Shown: positions 13,020-25,240 of the stretch, in pieces | Layout of the letters: every line of letters starts with the position of its first letter | Numbering within the stretch: the stretch's first letter is position 1 | Source of the DNA: Anoplopoma fimbria | Lineage: Eukaryota; Chordata; Actinopteri; Perciformes; Anoplopomatidae | Direction of reading: 5' to 3' | Length of the DNA: 64,000 bases | Assembly: GCF_027596085.1 (NCBI RefSeq) | Contig: NC_072464.1 | Span: 17,683,624-17,747,623 of the forward strand | Made by a program: the position numbers and the translations under genes | Notes under the pieces: model-generated | What the model was told of the DNA's origin: nothing | The model's input: only the letters and a program-made list of their open reading frames with translations | The model's database searches: none

Positions 13020-13399
13020 TACCGTATTTTCCGCACTATAAGGCGCACTTAAAAGCCTTTAATTTTCTCAAAAAACGACAGTGCGCCTTATAATCCGGAG
13101 CGCTTTATATATGGATTAATTCTGGTTGTGCTTACTGACCTCGAAGCGATTTTGTGTGGTTCAAACTCAAGGCTGTCAGTCACGCAGTAGAACATGGGAA
13201 TAGAGCAGCTGCGAGATAATCCAACATTAATGAATCAATGGTACGGAAGTGGAGGAAGTTTGACTGACTGACTGTTTTGTTTCGCTTAATGCGCCTTATA
13301 GTCCGGTGCGCCTTATATATGAAAAAAGATCGAAAATAGACCATTCATTGACAGTGCGCCTTATAATCCAGTGCGCCCTATAGTGCGGAAAATACGGTA
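13020..13399. mobile_element. complete MITE flanked by TA, GCGCCTTATA-type termini
   Basis: The left end CCGTATTTTCCGCACTATA is matched, inverted, by the right end TATAGTGCGGAAAATACGG. The termini are nearly perfect for about 28 bp, including an inner GCGC block, and a TA dinucleotide sits directly outside each end (13,020-13,021 and 13,398-13,399). This is the signature of a Tc1/mariner-type insertion. Variants of TGCGCCTTATA recur about six times within 130 bp of the ends on both strands, giving subterminal repeats. The body is about 376 bp and has no open frame, so it must have been moved by a transposase supplied elsewhere. I recognise it as a common fish repeat but do not assign a family name. 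The termini are well preserved. Confidence 0.85.
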
Positions 13400-15892
13400 A
13401 TACATTAATTCATTGAACTGTGAATCTGCAAGATTTGAATTTTGTCTGAGTGCCTCACAGTTTAAATGACCCCCATTCTGGCTGTAGCGTGATGTCAAAT
13501 AGATTTTTTGGAAATGAGACACAAGGTGCAAGGGCTGCCATGAAGGTAGCCTAACGCGAGAGACAGAGAAACAAAGGAACAGTTACAAAGTGAGAGTGGG
13601 TGCTTTTAGTGCTATTTCTATCCTTTTTGTATCCAGGTGAGTGATGTGAAGCTGTTGCTTGTCTGCTATACTCAGCCTCAGGCACCATTTTCTCCTTTCT
13701 TTCATTTTTTTCATTTTTTTGTACACTGAATTGTCAAATGAGGCCTACTGTCAGCTGCAAAAGCTTCTGCTTGGAAAATTGCATAAACGAATTTTCCAAA
13801 GATAATTGCTTAAGTGCAAAAAAAGAAAATGTCTTGCAAACATATAACAGTACAGTAGATTATAGGGGGGGAACATTATCCTATTTATTCATCCTGTTCC
13901 ACTCTGGCCCTGGTTAATCTGTGGAAGTATTTTGTTGTGAGAAGAAAATAATCCAAAGACTTGTGCAGGCGTCCAATTATTAAACATTTATTTTCCAGCT
14001 AATGTTGGTCGATACAGTACTTGCTACATGGTGGGGGGGTTTCTTGGAATCCCCAAGAGATTTGGTTTTCATTCCAGACCGAAAGGAATTGTGTTGTGCT
14101 CACTGAGAAGAGAATTATGGCCACATAAGTGCAGTATGTTTGTGGTGGTAATAATGAAAAGCAAAGCTGAAATGAGTTTTGGGGGAGAAATGTTTTCCTG
14201 TTTTTGCTTGGCAGTGCATGTTATACAGAAACATGACTGCGATCCAGATAACCTTTACTGCATATCAGACGGGAAATCCTCTTTCATCAGGAGAGAGGCA
14301 ATGGAAGGCGCATGTCCCCACAGATGCCTCCATATCCCTGTGATGATGGGTGGACAGAAAGATCAGGGATAAAACAAGCCAGCCAGAGAAGTAATATTTC
14401 CTCCGAGGCTCTAATATAATGGCTTGGATCTTAGCTGTGATAGATTTGGCTTTGACACTGTGTAAAGAAAATGTCCACACTATCCAGTTTCCATCTGTAA
14501 GCGCAAACAATGCCGAGACGGGTCGACGGCTAGTTTATTTGTTTCACGTTTATTCTCCGCTCCCGGTGGGTAATAGTTTGCACAGTAAAGTGTCATTGAA
14601 TAAAACAGACAAACATTTAAACTGAGCGCTGTCTTGACTGTAAAACAGTCTCTGAAACCAGCTGTATCGATTTCTTGTCCTGGGCACACAAACACAGAAG
14701 CAGGGTAGAGTACCATCTTTATCTGGACTTTCCATCGCGACTGTGACTGATAGGAGAGGCCCTTCGCTAACAGGTCTGTCCTCTACATACAGTACATGGA
14801 CAGCTCGGACCAGCTATACATTGTCCTCTGCACACATCCTGCCAGGCCCCTGAGCCAACAGTTACAGTATTTGACAAATGGACTGATGCTATCTCGCTCA
14901 ACAATACATTGACTTCAACAAAAAGCAATTCACCGGGACATTTCGGTATTTATAAATGTCAACTTAAGTAAAAGCTAAGGTCTCCCGCTGCAAAGGTTTT
15001 GTAATTAAAGGTCAGCGTTTGTGATAAGCCTTTTGTTTTTTTCTCAAACTATTCCATTTTCCCATTTTCTTTTCTCACACGGAGGGTAAGGACTAAAAAA
15101 CAATCTGAGATTAGAGGTAAATGTCTGCATTCCAGGAAGATTCGAGAAAGTATAAGTGGGGGTGCAACAGATGCTAATTTTAAGATTAGCTGTACATTCT
15201 CAAGGTTTGATACATCACACAGTCCACAGAGCAGTGGAAATTGATGCTAATGGAAGATGTAGCTAAGAATATGAATGAAACAATCTTACTACATTCACAA
15301 ACCATTTCAAATCAAAGTCTCAAGCCAAACACAAGGTTATTATTTCTCCGCAGTTTTCCAAGTTACATATTAACAGTGAAAACCTGCATGTGAACTGTTC
15401 GATCAATTTGTGATGGTGATCTTCTGAGTAGATTAATGCTGGCTACTGTATGTGTGTCTGTCTGCTGACCGTCAAGCTTTTCCCCTGACATCCAAGGAGC
15501 TGTCAGCCACTCAGCAGAGTGCACCAGTGGGAGGAACAACTCAATTTGAGTAGACCATGTGCAGAATTGAAGCAAGAAAAATAAAATAAAATAAAGTCAG
15601 TGAAGGCCTTGAGAACATCAAATGAGACACCTGTTTCCACTCCAGTAACATGGCGACAGATAAATATGGGGGGTTGGCCTCCATCAGCAGAGCAGGACCC
15701 TCTCAACTGGCCACATCATGACAGACAAGGTGATATGTTCGCTTCGAGAAGAAACAAATTCATATACTGTTTAAAGCTGCCGCAGTTTCTATGAAATGCT
15801 GATTAATTGTAAGTCCAACACATGTAGTCTGATCCAATGAATGTCCTCTAACAACCAAGACTGTCAAACAGGAGACCGGTGTTCGGCACAAC
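13400..15892. other. non-coding, apparently unique sequence
   Basis: Mixed composition. The overlapping open frames at 14,028-14,735 on both strands are 60-114 codons long and mutually exclusive, and none resembles a protein. GC-richer stretches at 14,280-14,560 and 14,700-14,870 may simply be unique sequence. Confidence 0.5.
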
Positions 15893-16412
15893 GTTGTTGC
15901 CTAAACCTAAAAATTTGTTTTGTTGCCTAAACCTAACCGTTAGTGGTTACCGTTAGTGGTTTTGTTGCCTAAACCTAACCGTTAGTGGTTACCGTTAGTG
16001 GTTTTGTTGCCTAAACCTAACCGTTAGTGGTTACCGTTAGTGGTTTTGTTGCCTAAACCTAACCGTTAACCGTTAGTGTGGTTTTGTTGCCTAAACCTAA
16101 CCGTTAGTGGTTACCGTTAGTGGTTTTGTTGCCTAAACCTAACCGTTAGTGGTTACCGTTAGTGGTTTTGTTGCCTAATGTAACCGTTAGTGGTTACCGT
16201 TAGTGGTTTTGTTGCCTAAACCTAATCGTTAGTGGTTACCGTTAGTGGTTTTGTTGCCTAAACCTAACCGTTAGTGGTTACCGTTGCCTAAACCTGTGGT
16301 TTTGTTTTGCCTAAACCTAACCGTTAGTGGTTACCGTTTGTGGATTTGTTGCCTAAACCTATGCCCAACCATGATGTTTTCCCTGAACTAAACAAAGTGG
16401 TTTTGTTGCCTT
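15893..16412. repeat. minisatellite, ~42-bp unit, about 12 copies
   Basis: Each unit is a block TTTTGTTGCCTAAACCTAA followed by two tandem 12-mers CCGTTAGTGGTT. Unit lengths vary because single 12-mers are gained or lost and because of small indels (for example near 16,065, 16,178 and 16,275). By my count CCGTTA occurs 17 times. The first unit and the last two are degenerate, as is usual at array edges. The TTGTTGCCTAAACC core is, from memory, frequent in fish repeats, so the array probably expanded inside a dispersed element. Confidence 0.9.
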
Positions 16413-17230
16413 AAGCTAAGTTGTCCCGGTAGAAAGTTGTGCCGAGTGACACGAATTGCGCGTTCTTTTGTGTCACTCAGCTGAACACGAAACGAATAGA
16501 TTTTATTTTGGGAATATTTCACTGATTTTGCCGTGAGACTGTATTGGTCGAACAAAGGTCACAATTTATTAATGATTATCGACTATAGGTTAAAGAAATT
16601 GCTTGAAATTAAGATCCTGACAGGAAGTAAAACAAATCAATCCTGTATTAGTGTAAACTCTCTGTCTCGTATGGTCTGTTTCACAGCTCCAATCACCTGT
16701 GCGATGATCTCACACTAACCTGAGCCGCCAGATGGTTTGTTACACAAAACCATCTGAAAAGCCTGTCATTGCAAACTGTTTGGTAAAGGACCGGCACAAA
16801 AACTTGGCAGGTAATTGGATGAATCATCTGTCAATCAAACTCTGCTGAAGCGGGCCAGGAGGAGTGCAAAAACATTTTTTCATTTAGAAAAGCCTTCAGC
16901 GCAGGGCTTTGCTCTTCTTTCAATGAAGAAATACTCTCCAGTTCTGATATAACTGATGCTATTTCATCTTCTACGCCAACCTCTTCAGGAGCCACCACTG
17001 TTGTTTTGAACAAACAATAGCCTTTCTTGGTCTTCTCACACACTCCTAAACCACGCCTGTAGCTGCCAGTAACTCCTCAAAGGACGCTGATTGGGCCGTG
17101 CTCTGACTTACCAACACAAACACATTACAAGATGGAATTTTGTGGGATATGTGATCCCGCGATTCTAACGTGATCTTGCCACATCGCAATAATCCAGCTG
17201 ACATTCAAGGTAACATTTACACTTCAATAC
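16413..17230. repeat. probable old dispersed repeat block beside the minisatellite
   Basis: The segment contains a 10-bp hairpin, CAGATGGTTT with AAACCATCTG (about 16,729-16,756), and strings such as TGTCAATCAAACTCTGCTGA and GGACGCTGATTGG that I associate with an interspersed fish repeat. A 70-codon minus-strand frame (16,831-17,043) runs through it; I cannot assign it to a protein family and treat it as fortuitous. The boundaries are not defined by a target-site duplication. Confidence 0.4.
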
Positions 17231-17774
17231 ATCACATGTGACCTTTGCTTTTAATGTGCCATGGGTGAGCCACTATACTTGATAAAAATGAAACTCGATT
17301 TAATTAGTTTAATAGCTTAAATAGACTTAATATGAGAGACACCTGATCACACATGTATCACTTTATTAACTGAATCATGTAATGTTTGAATAACGTATAT
17401 ATCGAACATGGGCCACATGAATATGCGTTATCAACATTGCTATCACGGTGAAGTCCGCTGTTTATAATTGAAAGTCGGCAACTCGACTCAATCTTTCTTT
17501 AATTCAGTTACAACAAAAACAGACAACAAATTTCTGTATTAAGTCTGAGTGTTTGTTTATGCCTGTATATCACATTTGATATCTGAGAGGCTGCTGACTT
17601 TACAAAACTTGAAAGCATCGCTCTATTTTTTTTGATGAAGCCTAAGGAACTATTGCATCTCTCCACATGTTGTTTAACATCTAACATTTCTAGTCAAAGG
17701 GCAATGCTACAGTTACAGTTTGTGGTTTTTGTTTTGAGTAAGAAGTGTCATTAGGGAGTGTATGGTGGGTGTGT

Positions 17775-17800
17775 GGGTAAAAAGGGATGGGGGGGGAGGG
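17775..17800 (+). other. predicted G-quadruplex motif
   Basis: Four or more runs of at least three G are separated by loops of 6, 2 and 1 bases, which satisfies the G3N1-7 rule on the plus strand. Flanking sequence is also G-rich from 17,762. Fold formation is a prediction. Confidence 0.55.
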
Positions 17801-17869
17801 CAACACAAACAGTCCCTCATTTGCTGTGGCCTTGAATTTAAGGGCGAAGCACAACAATGCTTGGTTTGT

Positions 17870-17965
17870 TATTAATTTGAGCCAAAAGACTCCTGATTAA
17901 TCATAATATTCATGAGGCCCCTGCGACAGAGTGGGAGTGACCTTGACTTCTCCCTCAATGTGCTT
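17870..17965. promoter_or_regulatory. candidate conserved non-coding element (unproven)
   Basis: ATTAATTTGA, CTGATTAATCATAATATTCAT and a GC-rich tail TGCGACAGAGTGGGAGTGAC lie together, a mix typical of homeodomain-bound enhancers. No alignment is available, so this is inference from composition and motif density. Confidence 0.25.
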
Positions 17966-18228
17966 ATGCGAGCCCTGGAGTCAAGGAATATCAAAGGGGA
18001 CACAGTCCTGGAGATCTGGGGCACAGACATAACCCACATCCGTCACACATCTCTGGGCTAAACCAACTCTAGGAGTTGAACCACACTCCAAGTAAAATCT
18101 GACTTTTAGTGGTCTTCCTAACTCAAGGTATTGGCCAAATCCTGGGAGTCCTCGAGGAGCATGTGGCAGCAGGGAGAGAGAAAGATGGATAAAAGTACAG
18201 CTGAGCAATAAAACACCCTTAAAAAACT

Positions 18229-18545
18229 AAAGCTAGGGTTGGTAATCTTGAGAAACTAGTAAGAGAACGCTAGATTTTAAAAATGATCCAACTGAAAAAC
18301 CCAGCCCAACCAACTCTTTTCCAAAGAAAGTAGCTAGCAGCACTAGATCCATAAGTTGCTAAATCTAGCGAGAAGGTTGCCAGGTCAGCAACACTGACAG
18401 CCCGTCCCTTAAAGCCTCCCTCCAAAGCCACTCCCCTGAAATCATCATTATGAACATAAACAACGAACATAGCTTTTGTCAGTACTCAGCTATAAATCTA
18501 GCAGAAGTCCTGCGACAGCCAGGAGGATACCAGATTTTTTATTTT
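18229..18545. repeat. probable dispersed repeat (AAAGCTAGGGTTGG end)
   Basis: It begins AAAGCTAGGGTTGGTAATCT, followed by GAGAAACTAG, CGCTAGATTTTAAAAATGAT, AACCCAGCCCAACC and CCCGTCCCTTAAAGCC. From memory this order resembles a non-autonomous percomorph element. No matching right terminus or target duplication was found. Confidence 0.42.
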
Positions 18546-21500
18546 TTATTGTCAGAGCATTTGATAGTAATTGATGTCAGGATGTAATAAGAATTTCAAC
18601 AAATATAATATATAATATATTTCACAACCCAACCTTTAAGGAGATTGTTTTTATTTATCAAACATTGTTGGATCTTTTTAAAGTATTTGTTATGACTAAT
18701 CCAATCAAGCTGTAGCCAATCAGGATGTCAATTTCTTGGTGCACACAATCAAGTTGTAGTTTGCTTGTACATTGTCAAAGTTGCATTTTAAAATAAAGTA
18801 GACATCTACTGGTTACAAAAGTGGGAGAGAATAATTACTGTACAAGTACCAGGGAAACAAAATCACAGTAAAACTCTAAATATGAGGAAAAAAGGATAAA
18901 AAAAAAAGTACAGGGATATACTCTGGTGGCTTTTAAACCAAGGAGGTTCAGGCAAATATATATTTTTTTATGCCACAGCCCAGTCAAAGGCAAGACAGGA
19001 AAAAAGACTGACGTCTTTACCTTTTATGTGCAACATACCAGTACACTGAGCCTGATTTACATCCGGTCTGTGCCCTCTCATTCAACCTGTGCTCACAGTG
19101 CATGACATTAGCCTCTGATTATATTATATTAAGTAAGGCAGCAGGTATTTATGTAATCAGTGACTGGTTCTGTCTGATTTGTGCGTTCTGTGAGTGCAAG
19201 ACCACTCAAAAGATGCTCTTCAACTGTTCCAGAAAACCTCAGAAAATACAATGATAACAAAGTCAACTACTCAGTTGAAAGTAATTTTTACAGAGCTTTT
19301 CATACAAGTTTATACAATTAGTATAAACTTGTCAATTAGCCATATTAGTAGTTATTTTTCTATTTATAATAATATATTATGTCACATATTTTCTGTCATG
19401 TCATATTTTCTTTATGGATAAAAAGACAAAGAAAATTATATTATGGATGATGGTATCAAACAGACCATTTATTTGTTGTTTTAATTTTGTTGGTCATAAT
19501 GTGATTACAAAATAAATTACTGAGGGCATCTCTGAATAATGCATTAGTTACAATTCAATAACGGATATCTGGTTCATCAATACACCTGATATGTGAAAGA
19601 TTATTCAAATTAACTTATAGATGCTTGCGGCAATGCAATGTAGGTCGTCTTGGCTAATCCTCATGTGTTTTGTGTTGCACCAACTGTTTACGTCCCAATT
19701 TGGAGTCTCAAGGTGTCACGTTAGGAGTCTTATTAATGGGGAGTGTTACTCATTGGAGCGATCTCATCTATTCTGCACTGTCTCCCATTTCTGTCAATTT
19801 ATAGCACTCCAAGGGAGGCACCTGATGACCAGATAGCCCAGCTCAGCCTTTCTTGAGGTTCACGTTCTGCAGCTTCAGCATTGGCTGTCAGGGACATTTA
19901 ACACTGAATTTGCATTATTTATGAGGCCACCTTTGAAATGCTTTCCTTAATTATGTTCCAAATTTCCATACAAAACTTGTGCAGTCTATTGAAAACATCC
20001 TGAAAACACACGGCAAACGCAGCAATCGAAGGAACAGCTTGGTGTCTAAACAAATTGAGTTGTGACACAGTTGCTGATTGATCATGTTTACCTCACCCAT
20101 CTCGCAACTCACATTACGGATAAACGAGTTTTAACCAATTTACAACATTTAAAGCGGTATGGTTTCCTTGGTTACTTTTTTGCCCAATCACGACGCTTGA
20201 TGCCTGTCCTCACCCCCCACCACTCAGCCGATAAATGGCAGATTAAGTTAGGGGACTTGGGTAGATCCATTCTAAATAGCCTTGGGTTACACTAAAACAA
20301 ACAAAATAAGGCAGGAACTAAATTACTTTTGTTTGTGCCTGTGAATGATATCACTCAAAGTCACTTTCCTATAGTGTATCGGGGGGGGGGAATCCTCCTG
20401 ATTGTTGGTGGAAATGCTTAGTGAGGAAAAATCCAGTCTATTTTCATACATTTGCCAAAGTATCATGTGTTCATTTGGGTTTTAGATCAACAAACAAAAC
20501 TCAACAGTAACATAATAAATATGTATATATCATATATAAATTATTCATAAATGTATATATATTTTTTTTTCAGGATATTTAACAACATATTTAATAAGTC
20601 ACCAAACTGCCCAAATAATAAGCTTTTGACATAGCATTTAAGAAAACTGCAACGTGAAGCATAATATCTGCCACGTTCCTATCCTTCCAGGCATAACCAT
20701 CTGTGTGGAGTTTTTAATCTTAACACACAGATTTGCCTTATCAAGAACCCACTTTTAAGGAACAATAATCTATTATTGTCTTTATGTTTTGGCTGCCAGC
20801 TTAGGCATTTAAAGGTGACATTTAGCATTTAAGTGACTATGAAAAAGCTGTGTCCCTGCCAAGTGAGTGATACCAGCTGAGGCTGCTGCTCACTATTTTT
20901 CTGGTAAATTATTTCATTTTGAAATATGGAGACATAAATAATGCAACATTTAAGGATAAAAACTAATGTTTTCTTTACTGTAGACACACAATTCAATACC
21001 TGAATATACATAATCATAGGAAATGGAGAGAAAGAGAAATGGGTTTTCCTCAGCGAGAACCTGGCTGTTTTTCTCGTATGCATGACTAAATAATATCTCC
21101 TTTCCAAGTAACAGAGAAGTAATCAGGTGTTCCCTCAGCATCTGGCAGAATGATGAATTTCCTCATCGGATCCTTCACTGAGATGTTAATGTATTTAACA
21201 AATTACATCCCATTCAGAAGCTGATACATTGTGGGGAAAGGGTGGCAGCTGCAGTTGTCACTTGCCTTTGCACTACTATTAATGCAACCTTGTCAAAAGA
21301 AAGAAAAATATGTCATGGGAATTTTTTGTGTAGACATTTTGAAATTCTTAGGATAAGTCCCATATTGATGCCTTTACAGCATGTACAGTTTGCCTTGAAA
21401 AAACACACAGTGACATAAACCGAGGTGTACCGACCCTGAAGTGCATTTATATCTCAATAAATGAAAAAAACCCAACTATAATCATAATTACATAAAAATA

Positions 21501-22693
21501 CATTGGGGTGGGTGACCCCAAAGATGCTATTGAACTGTATTATGGAAACTGTAGGATCCTTTGTTTTTGGAGCTTCAACCATAAAACAGGATATCTTGTT
21601 TGTATTTTCTGAGTCCCCCAACTTTATGTAAGTATACCAGTTAATCACTGGATTATCTCTTTAAACAATATCCAACCTGTTGTAGGAAGTATTGTCCCCC
21701 AACACTAAGAGGAAGTGGATCAAAAGTCCTGTCCTCTCCTGATAGATATTGTTGCTATTTGGTACATGATCTTGAAATGTGCTTATAGACAACAGACAAC
21801 ATATATACGATTTGTCTGTGTGCTGTAACCGTGAATACTTATCAAAATGTGACATACTGCATGACATAAGCAAAAACGAATGAATAACACCTAAATAGGG
21901 GCCATGATACATCCAATCTGTACCCATGCTCTCGGCTTTGCCAATCTGATTTCTCTGAAGCACATCACAGGGACTGAATGCAAACCCTCTTCCAAAGATG
22001 CCTTTGCACAAATGACAGGATCTTAACAGTGCAGCTTACAAAAAGGGAGGAGAGACTAGTGAATCAACTATGAGAGTGGGTGGTGTGAGTCTGCTTTGAG
22101 GGGACAGAGCCAGAGATGTGGTGAGAATGTGGGAAAGATGCGAGGTGGAGGAGAAACCTCCAAGAAAATGAAAGGGGAGAGAGATTTGGGAGATCTAAAA
22201 TAATAGTGACATTGTCTCTCGACAGCACTCATTGTTTCTCTACTCAGTGCACTCAGTGCTGAGGGGACATAGCTGAAATGCAACTTCAGAATACATTTGA
22301 CAGCGAGAGCAGAGATGAGGCGGTGGATTTACAGTGCCATACAGTATCAGCGTAATATTCCAGTCCTGTCATCACAAATCACAGTGTGCTGCGCGCTGAA
22401 TAAATCCTGAAACTTGTTTGCAGTGGAGAGATGTTTTCTTTTTGTTTAAAGGGAAAGGTAAGAAAGATAAAGGCCATTTGATTTAGAAGCCCAGATCAAA
22501 TCTTGAGCTACAAACACCAAACCTCAGTAAGAGATCAAGTGTCAAATGATTCATGGGCCATCAGAGCGAGGATGCCGCTCGGAGTTTGAGTTCTCTTCAA
22601 AAGCTATTTGGCCTGAGATTTACTTCACATGATCTACTGGTGCATTTATGCTACACACTAAAAATAGTAGCCAGAAAAATAACACCAGTTTTG
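18546..22693. other. long non-coding stretch
   Basis: AT-rich with many short frames that do not resemble proteins. A run of ten G lies at 20,381-20,390, and AT-rich simple sequence at about 20,520-20,570. No genes or clear transposon termini were found. Confidence 0.5.
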
Positions 22694-22905
22694 CAGGGCT
22701 GTAGGGTTGCAAAAAAATGATATTTATATCATCAATTCATGTGTTGTTGATCATTTCCTTGCTTAATAAATCATTTAGTTTATAAACTATACTTAAGAAA
22801 GAGACTATTCGGAAAAGCTGGAATCAGAGAACACTTACAAAAATAGTTGCAGATTACTTTTTAACGTAACTGACTCATTTATTGATATAACTGTTTGATC
22901 TCTAC
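22694..22905. mobile_element. degenerate hAT-type non-autonomous repeat
   Basis: GCAGGGCTGTAGGGTTGCAA at the left is followed by ATCATCAATTCATG, AATAAATCATTTAGTTTATA, AAAGCTGGAATCAGAGAA, AATAGTTGCAGATTA and GACTCATTTATTGAT. These blocks run in the same order as a widespread vertebrate/fish repeat whose ends read like AGGGCTGCAAC..GATTAATC. The copy is strongly diverged and has lost its right terminus. It has no coding capacity. Confidence 0.6.
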
Positions 22906-24887
22906 AGTCTTTTTCTAATACTGCATTCACCTGAATAAGAAGCATCTTTCCAAATTAAAAAGTCATTCAGCAAAATAAATATCATAATTTGTACTGTGAG
23001 TGATAACTCACTGAGAGTCACTGTTGTCTTGCTACGAGCCCCTTTGTTGTGTCTGTCTAGTATGAAGAACTCTGATTACAATAATATGCCAATGCTTTGG
23101 GAAAAAAAAAATGAATGCCACAGTCTGGACAGTAAACAAAGCCGTTCTACACAGTGTCACATCACCCTGTTTCATTGAATGATCCCTGATGAAGAGTTGC
23201 TGAGGATAAAACTAAACGGGGATAAGAAGGGATCTGAAGACATGAATAAGTAAGTAAAACAAATCTGTCTGCTCGATATGAGTGGCCCATATTAATCAAC
23301 TAAATGACTGCGTATGAGTTGACCTTTAAAATCCCAGCTGTCCCTGGGGAAGTGCTGGCTGTTAATATTTAATATGAACACGTGTAGTGTCACGAATCAA
23401 TCTGTCTGCAAATTAGCTCAAATTAATTCAATTGTTGGTCAAAAAGCCATCTGATTAACATGAAGCGCCGACATCGGTACTGTGGAGATTCAAAGTGCTG
23501 CTGACGTTGTCACGTGTCACAGTAGATTCTTATATATAACATGGTGGCCCTATCATTTTTCTGTCCAATCTACACTCAGTGTCAAACCGTTTTTCATGTT
23601 TTTGTGCCACCTAAAATGTAAATGGTATCGGAAAGTCATCCCTCGGTTTTGTTAAGGTTAATGTAGCACAGGCTCTATAAGTGCTAAAGGGTCGTTTTTT
23701 TGTTGCGGCTCTGCTTTGGTAGGCATCCGACTGGGCCGGGGTGTTTAACAGATATTTCTAGCTGGCGTCAAGGTGGCAGCGCATCATAAATATGTATGTA
23801 TCTGAGGCGCTCATGGAAAGCAATAAGACATCATCATCACAGAGATCACCCTGCTGTCACTCCCCTCTGCAGGGCCCATTAATAAACACTGACAATCGGA
23901 GCCCTTGACCTGCCCCTGCCTCTCTGGAGGGGTGAGGGAGCGGAGCGTCCCGATTTCCCCAATGGCCTTAAACACACCTTTCAGGGGTTTAGCTTTAAGC
24001 TTCTTTACATTTTAAAGAAAAGGAAGGACAACATTTCATCTAATGATCATAGTAAATTTGTTCCAAAAATATATTTTTATTTTTCATAATTTCTTAAAAT
24101 CTAAAACTAAACTGAAAGATTGCCAACTAGCGATAATTAAGGAGATTTAAACTCAACATTACAGGAAAAGCATAGGTTTTACATAATTCATTCTTAAAAT
24201 ATTCACAGAGAAAGGTTTATTAGGAGACTGATCACAGTAGGGCATCAGCTGTTGGTGAGACATCAAGACACTATATGGGCTGGCCACAGTTTTGTGGCTG
24301 TAGTGCAAGAAATAAGTAAGCAATGAGCCACTAAGGCGTTATTTCCACTTTTCCAAACCCTATCTTTGTCCCCCTCTTAGTTTGTTTATCTCCTAAAAGA
24401 CTCTTAACGGTGACCTCATACTGTATAACCATCAAAAAGGGAGATGGCTGAACCTCTGAGGTGATTAAAAATGTTAAAATGCTGATCTGAGGTTTTCAGT
24501 TATCACGCGCACACACAGCATTTAAGTTTTTCAAGCTTAGTGTCTGATTTTGCCCCGTATAATGCCTCTCAGGCAAAACACAAGCCGTCCTACCTTCTGG
24601 GAGAGGATGTTAGGGCTGTATGTAACAGAGGATGGAATAAAGTCCAGCAGCTCCCTTGCTTTTTGGGGTAAAATGTATTTAATTTTTTTTTTTTTACAGA
24701 TAGTTCTCTTAAGAAAGACACAATAACTAATCATAGCAAGGCAAATGAGCACTATTTGTAGTAAAGACAGAAATAGAACATTATTTATTTAATATTCATT
24801 GTTGGCATTGGAAATGGTAGTTTGACATAATAGCATGTCAATGTCAAAATAAATAAAATAAATTTATTCAAACATATTATTCCTATA
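22906..24887. other. non-coding sequence with a GC-rich patch
   Basis: Mostly AT-rich. The GC-rich patch at 23,735-23,975 is listed separately. A CACGTG E-box core occurs at about 23,511. No exon can be supported. Confidence 0.5.
23735..23975. promoter_or_regulatory. candidate conserved non-coding element (unproven)
   Basis: GC content rises abruptly within AT-rich DNA. Blocks include GGGCCGGGGTGTTTAACAG, GGTGGCAGCGCATCATAAAT, CAGGGCCCATTAATAAACAC and GGAGCGGAGCGTCCCG. There are no repeats, no open frame of note and no TE signature, so selection for a regulatory role is one explanation. Confidence 0.25.
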
Positions 24888-24913
24888 TTGGCTGATATTG
24901 GCTGATATTGGCC

Positions 24914-24935
24914 TATCACCGATATATCGGTGATA
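24914..24935. repeat. 22-bp perfect palindrome
   Basis: Bases 24,914-24,935 are identical on both strands, centred on GATATATC. It lies in the TATCGG repeat and is probably a subterminal transposase-binding-type motif of that element. Confidence 0.85.
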
Positions 24936-25204
24936 TATCAGTATCGGCAAATATGAAAACTTTTCCTTTTTAAAGAATATAATGATAGAATGTCACTGCC
25001 ACCACACTAATGGTTAAACTATGATATTTACCAGCATGAGCAACAATGTTCTGTACAGACGCATTACAACACTAACAAACAGAAACTGATACACGCAATT
25101 GAAAAACTTTTTTTTTTTGCTGAGAACCTGATTTTTGATGACTGGCCATTCATTTTTTATTTGTATTTATTTATAATTATTTATTTCCCAGTGAAGTTTA
25201 CAGT

Positions 25205-25205
25205 G

Positions 25206-25239
<34 letters not shown>

Positions 25240-25240
25240 T
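25205..25240. repeat. (AT)n/(AC)n compound microsatellite
   Basis: Alternating AT passes into ACACACAC. Simple sequence inside the preceding transposon relic. Confidence 0.9.

Larger units (their letters stand above)
17231..18228. other. non-coding sequence with a G-rich motif and a candidate conserved patch
   Basis: No coding frame is supportable. The G-rich motif (17,775-17,800) and the following TAAT-rich patch (17,870-17,960) are listed separately. Confidence 0.5.

Noticed and set aside
15893..16412. CCTAAACCTAACC repeats suggest an interstitial telomere
   Set aside because: The vertebrate telomere repeat is CCCTAA/TTAGGG. The unit here is 42 bp with other sequence and contains no tandem TTAGGG.
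15893..16412. Regularly spaced repeats as a CRISPR array
   Set aside because: Units are contiguous with no unique spacers, and the context is a vertebrate genome.
16831..17043. 70-codon minus-strand frame with an acidic, helical-looking product
   Set aside because: It lies inside a probable dispersed repeat, and I could not link it to any protein family.
21480..21665. GACCCCAAAGATGCTATTGAAC region as a dispersed repeat
   Set aside because: A vague resemblance to a fish repeat but no terminus, inverted repeat or second copy in the window.
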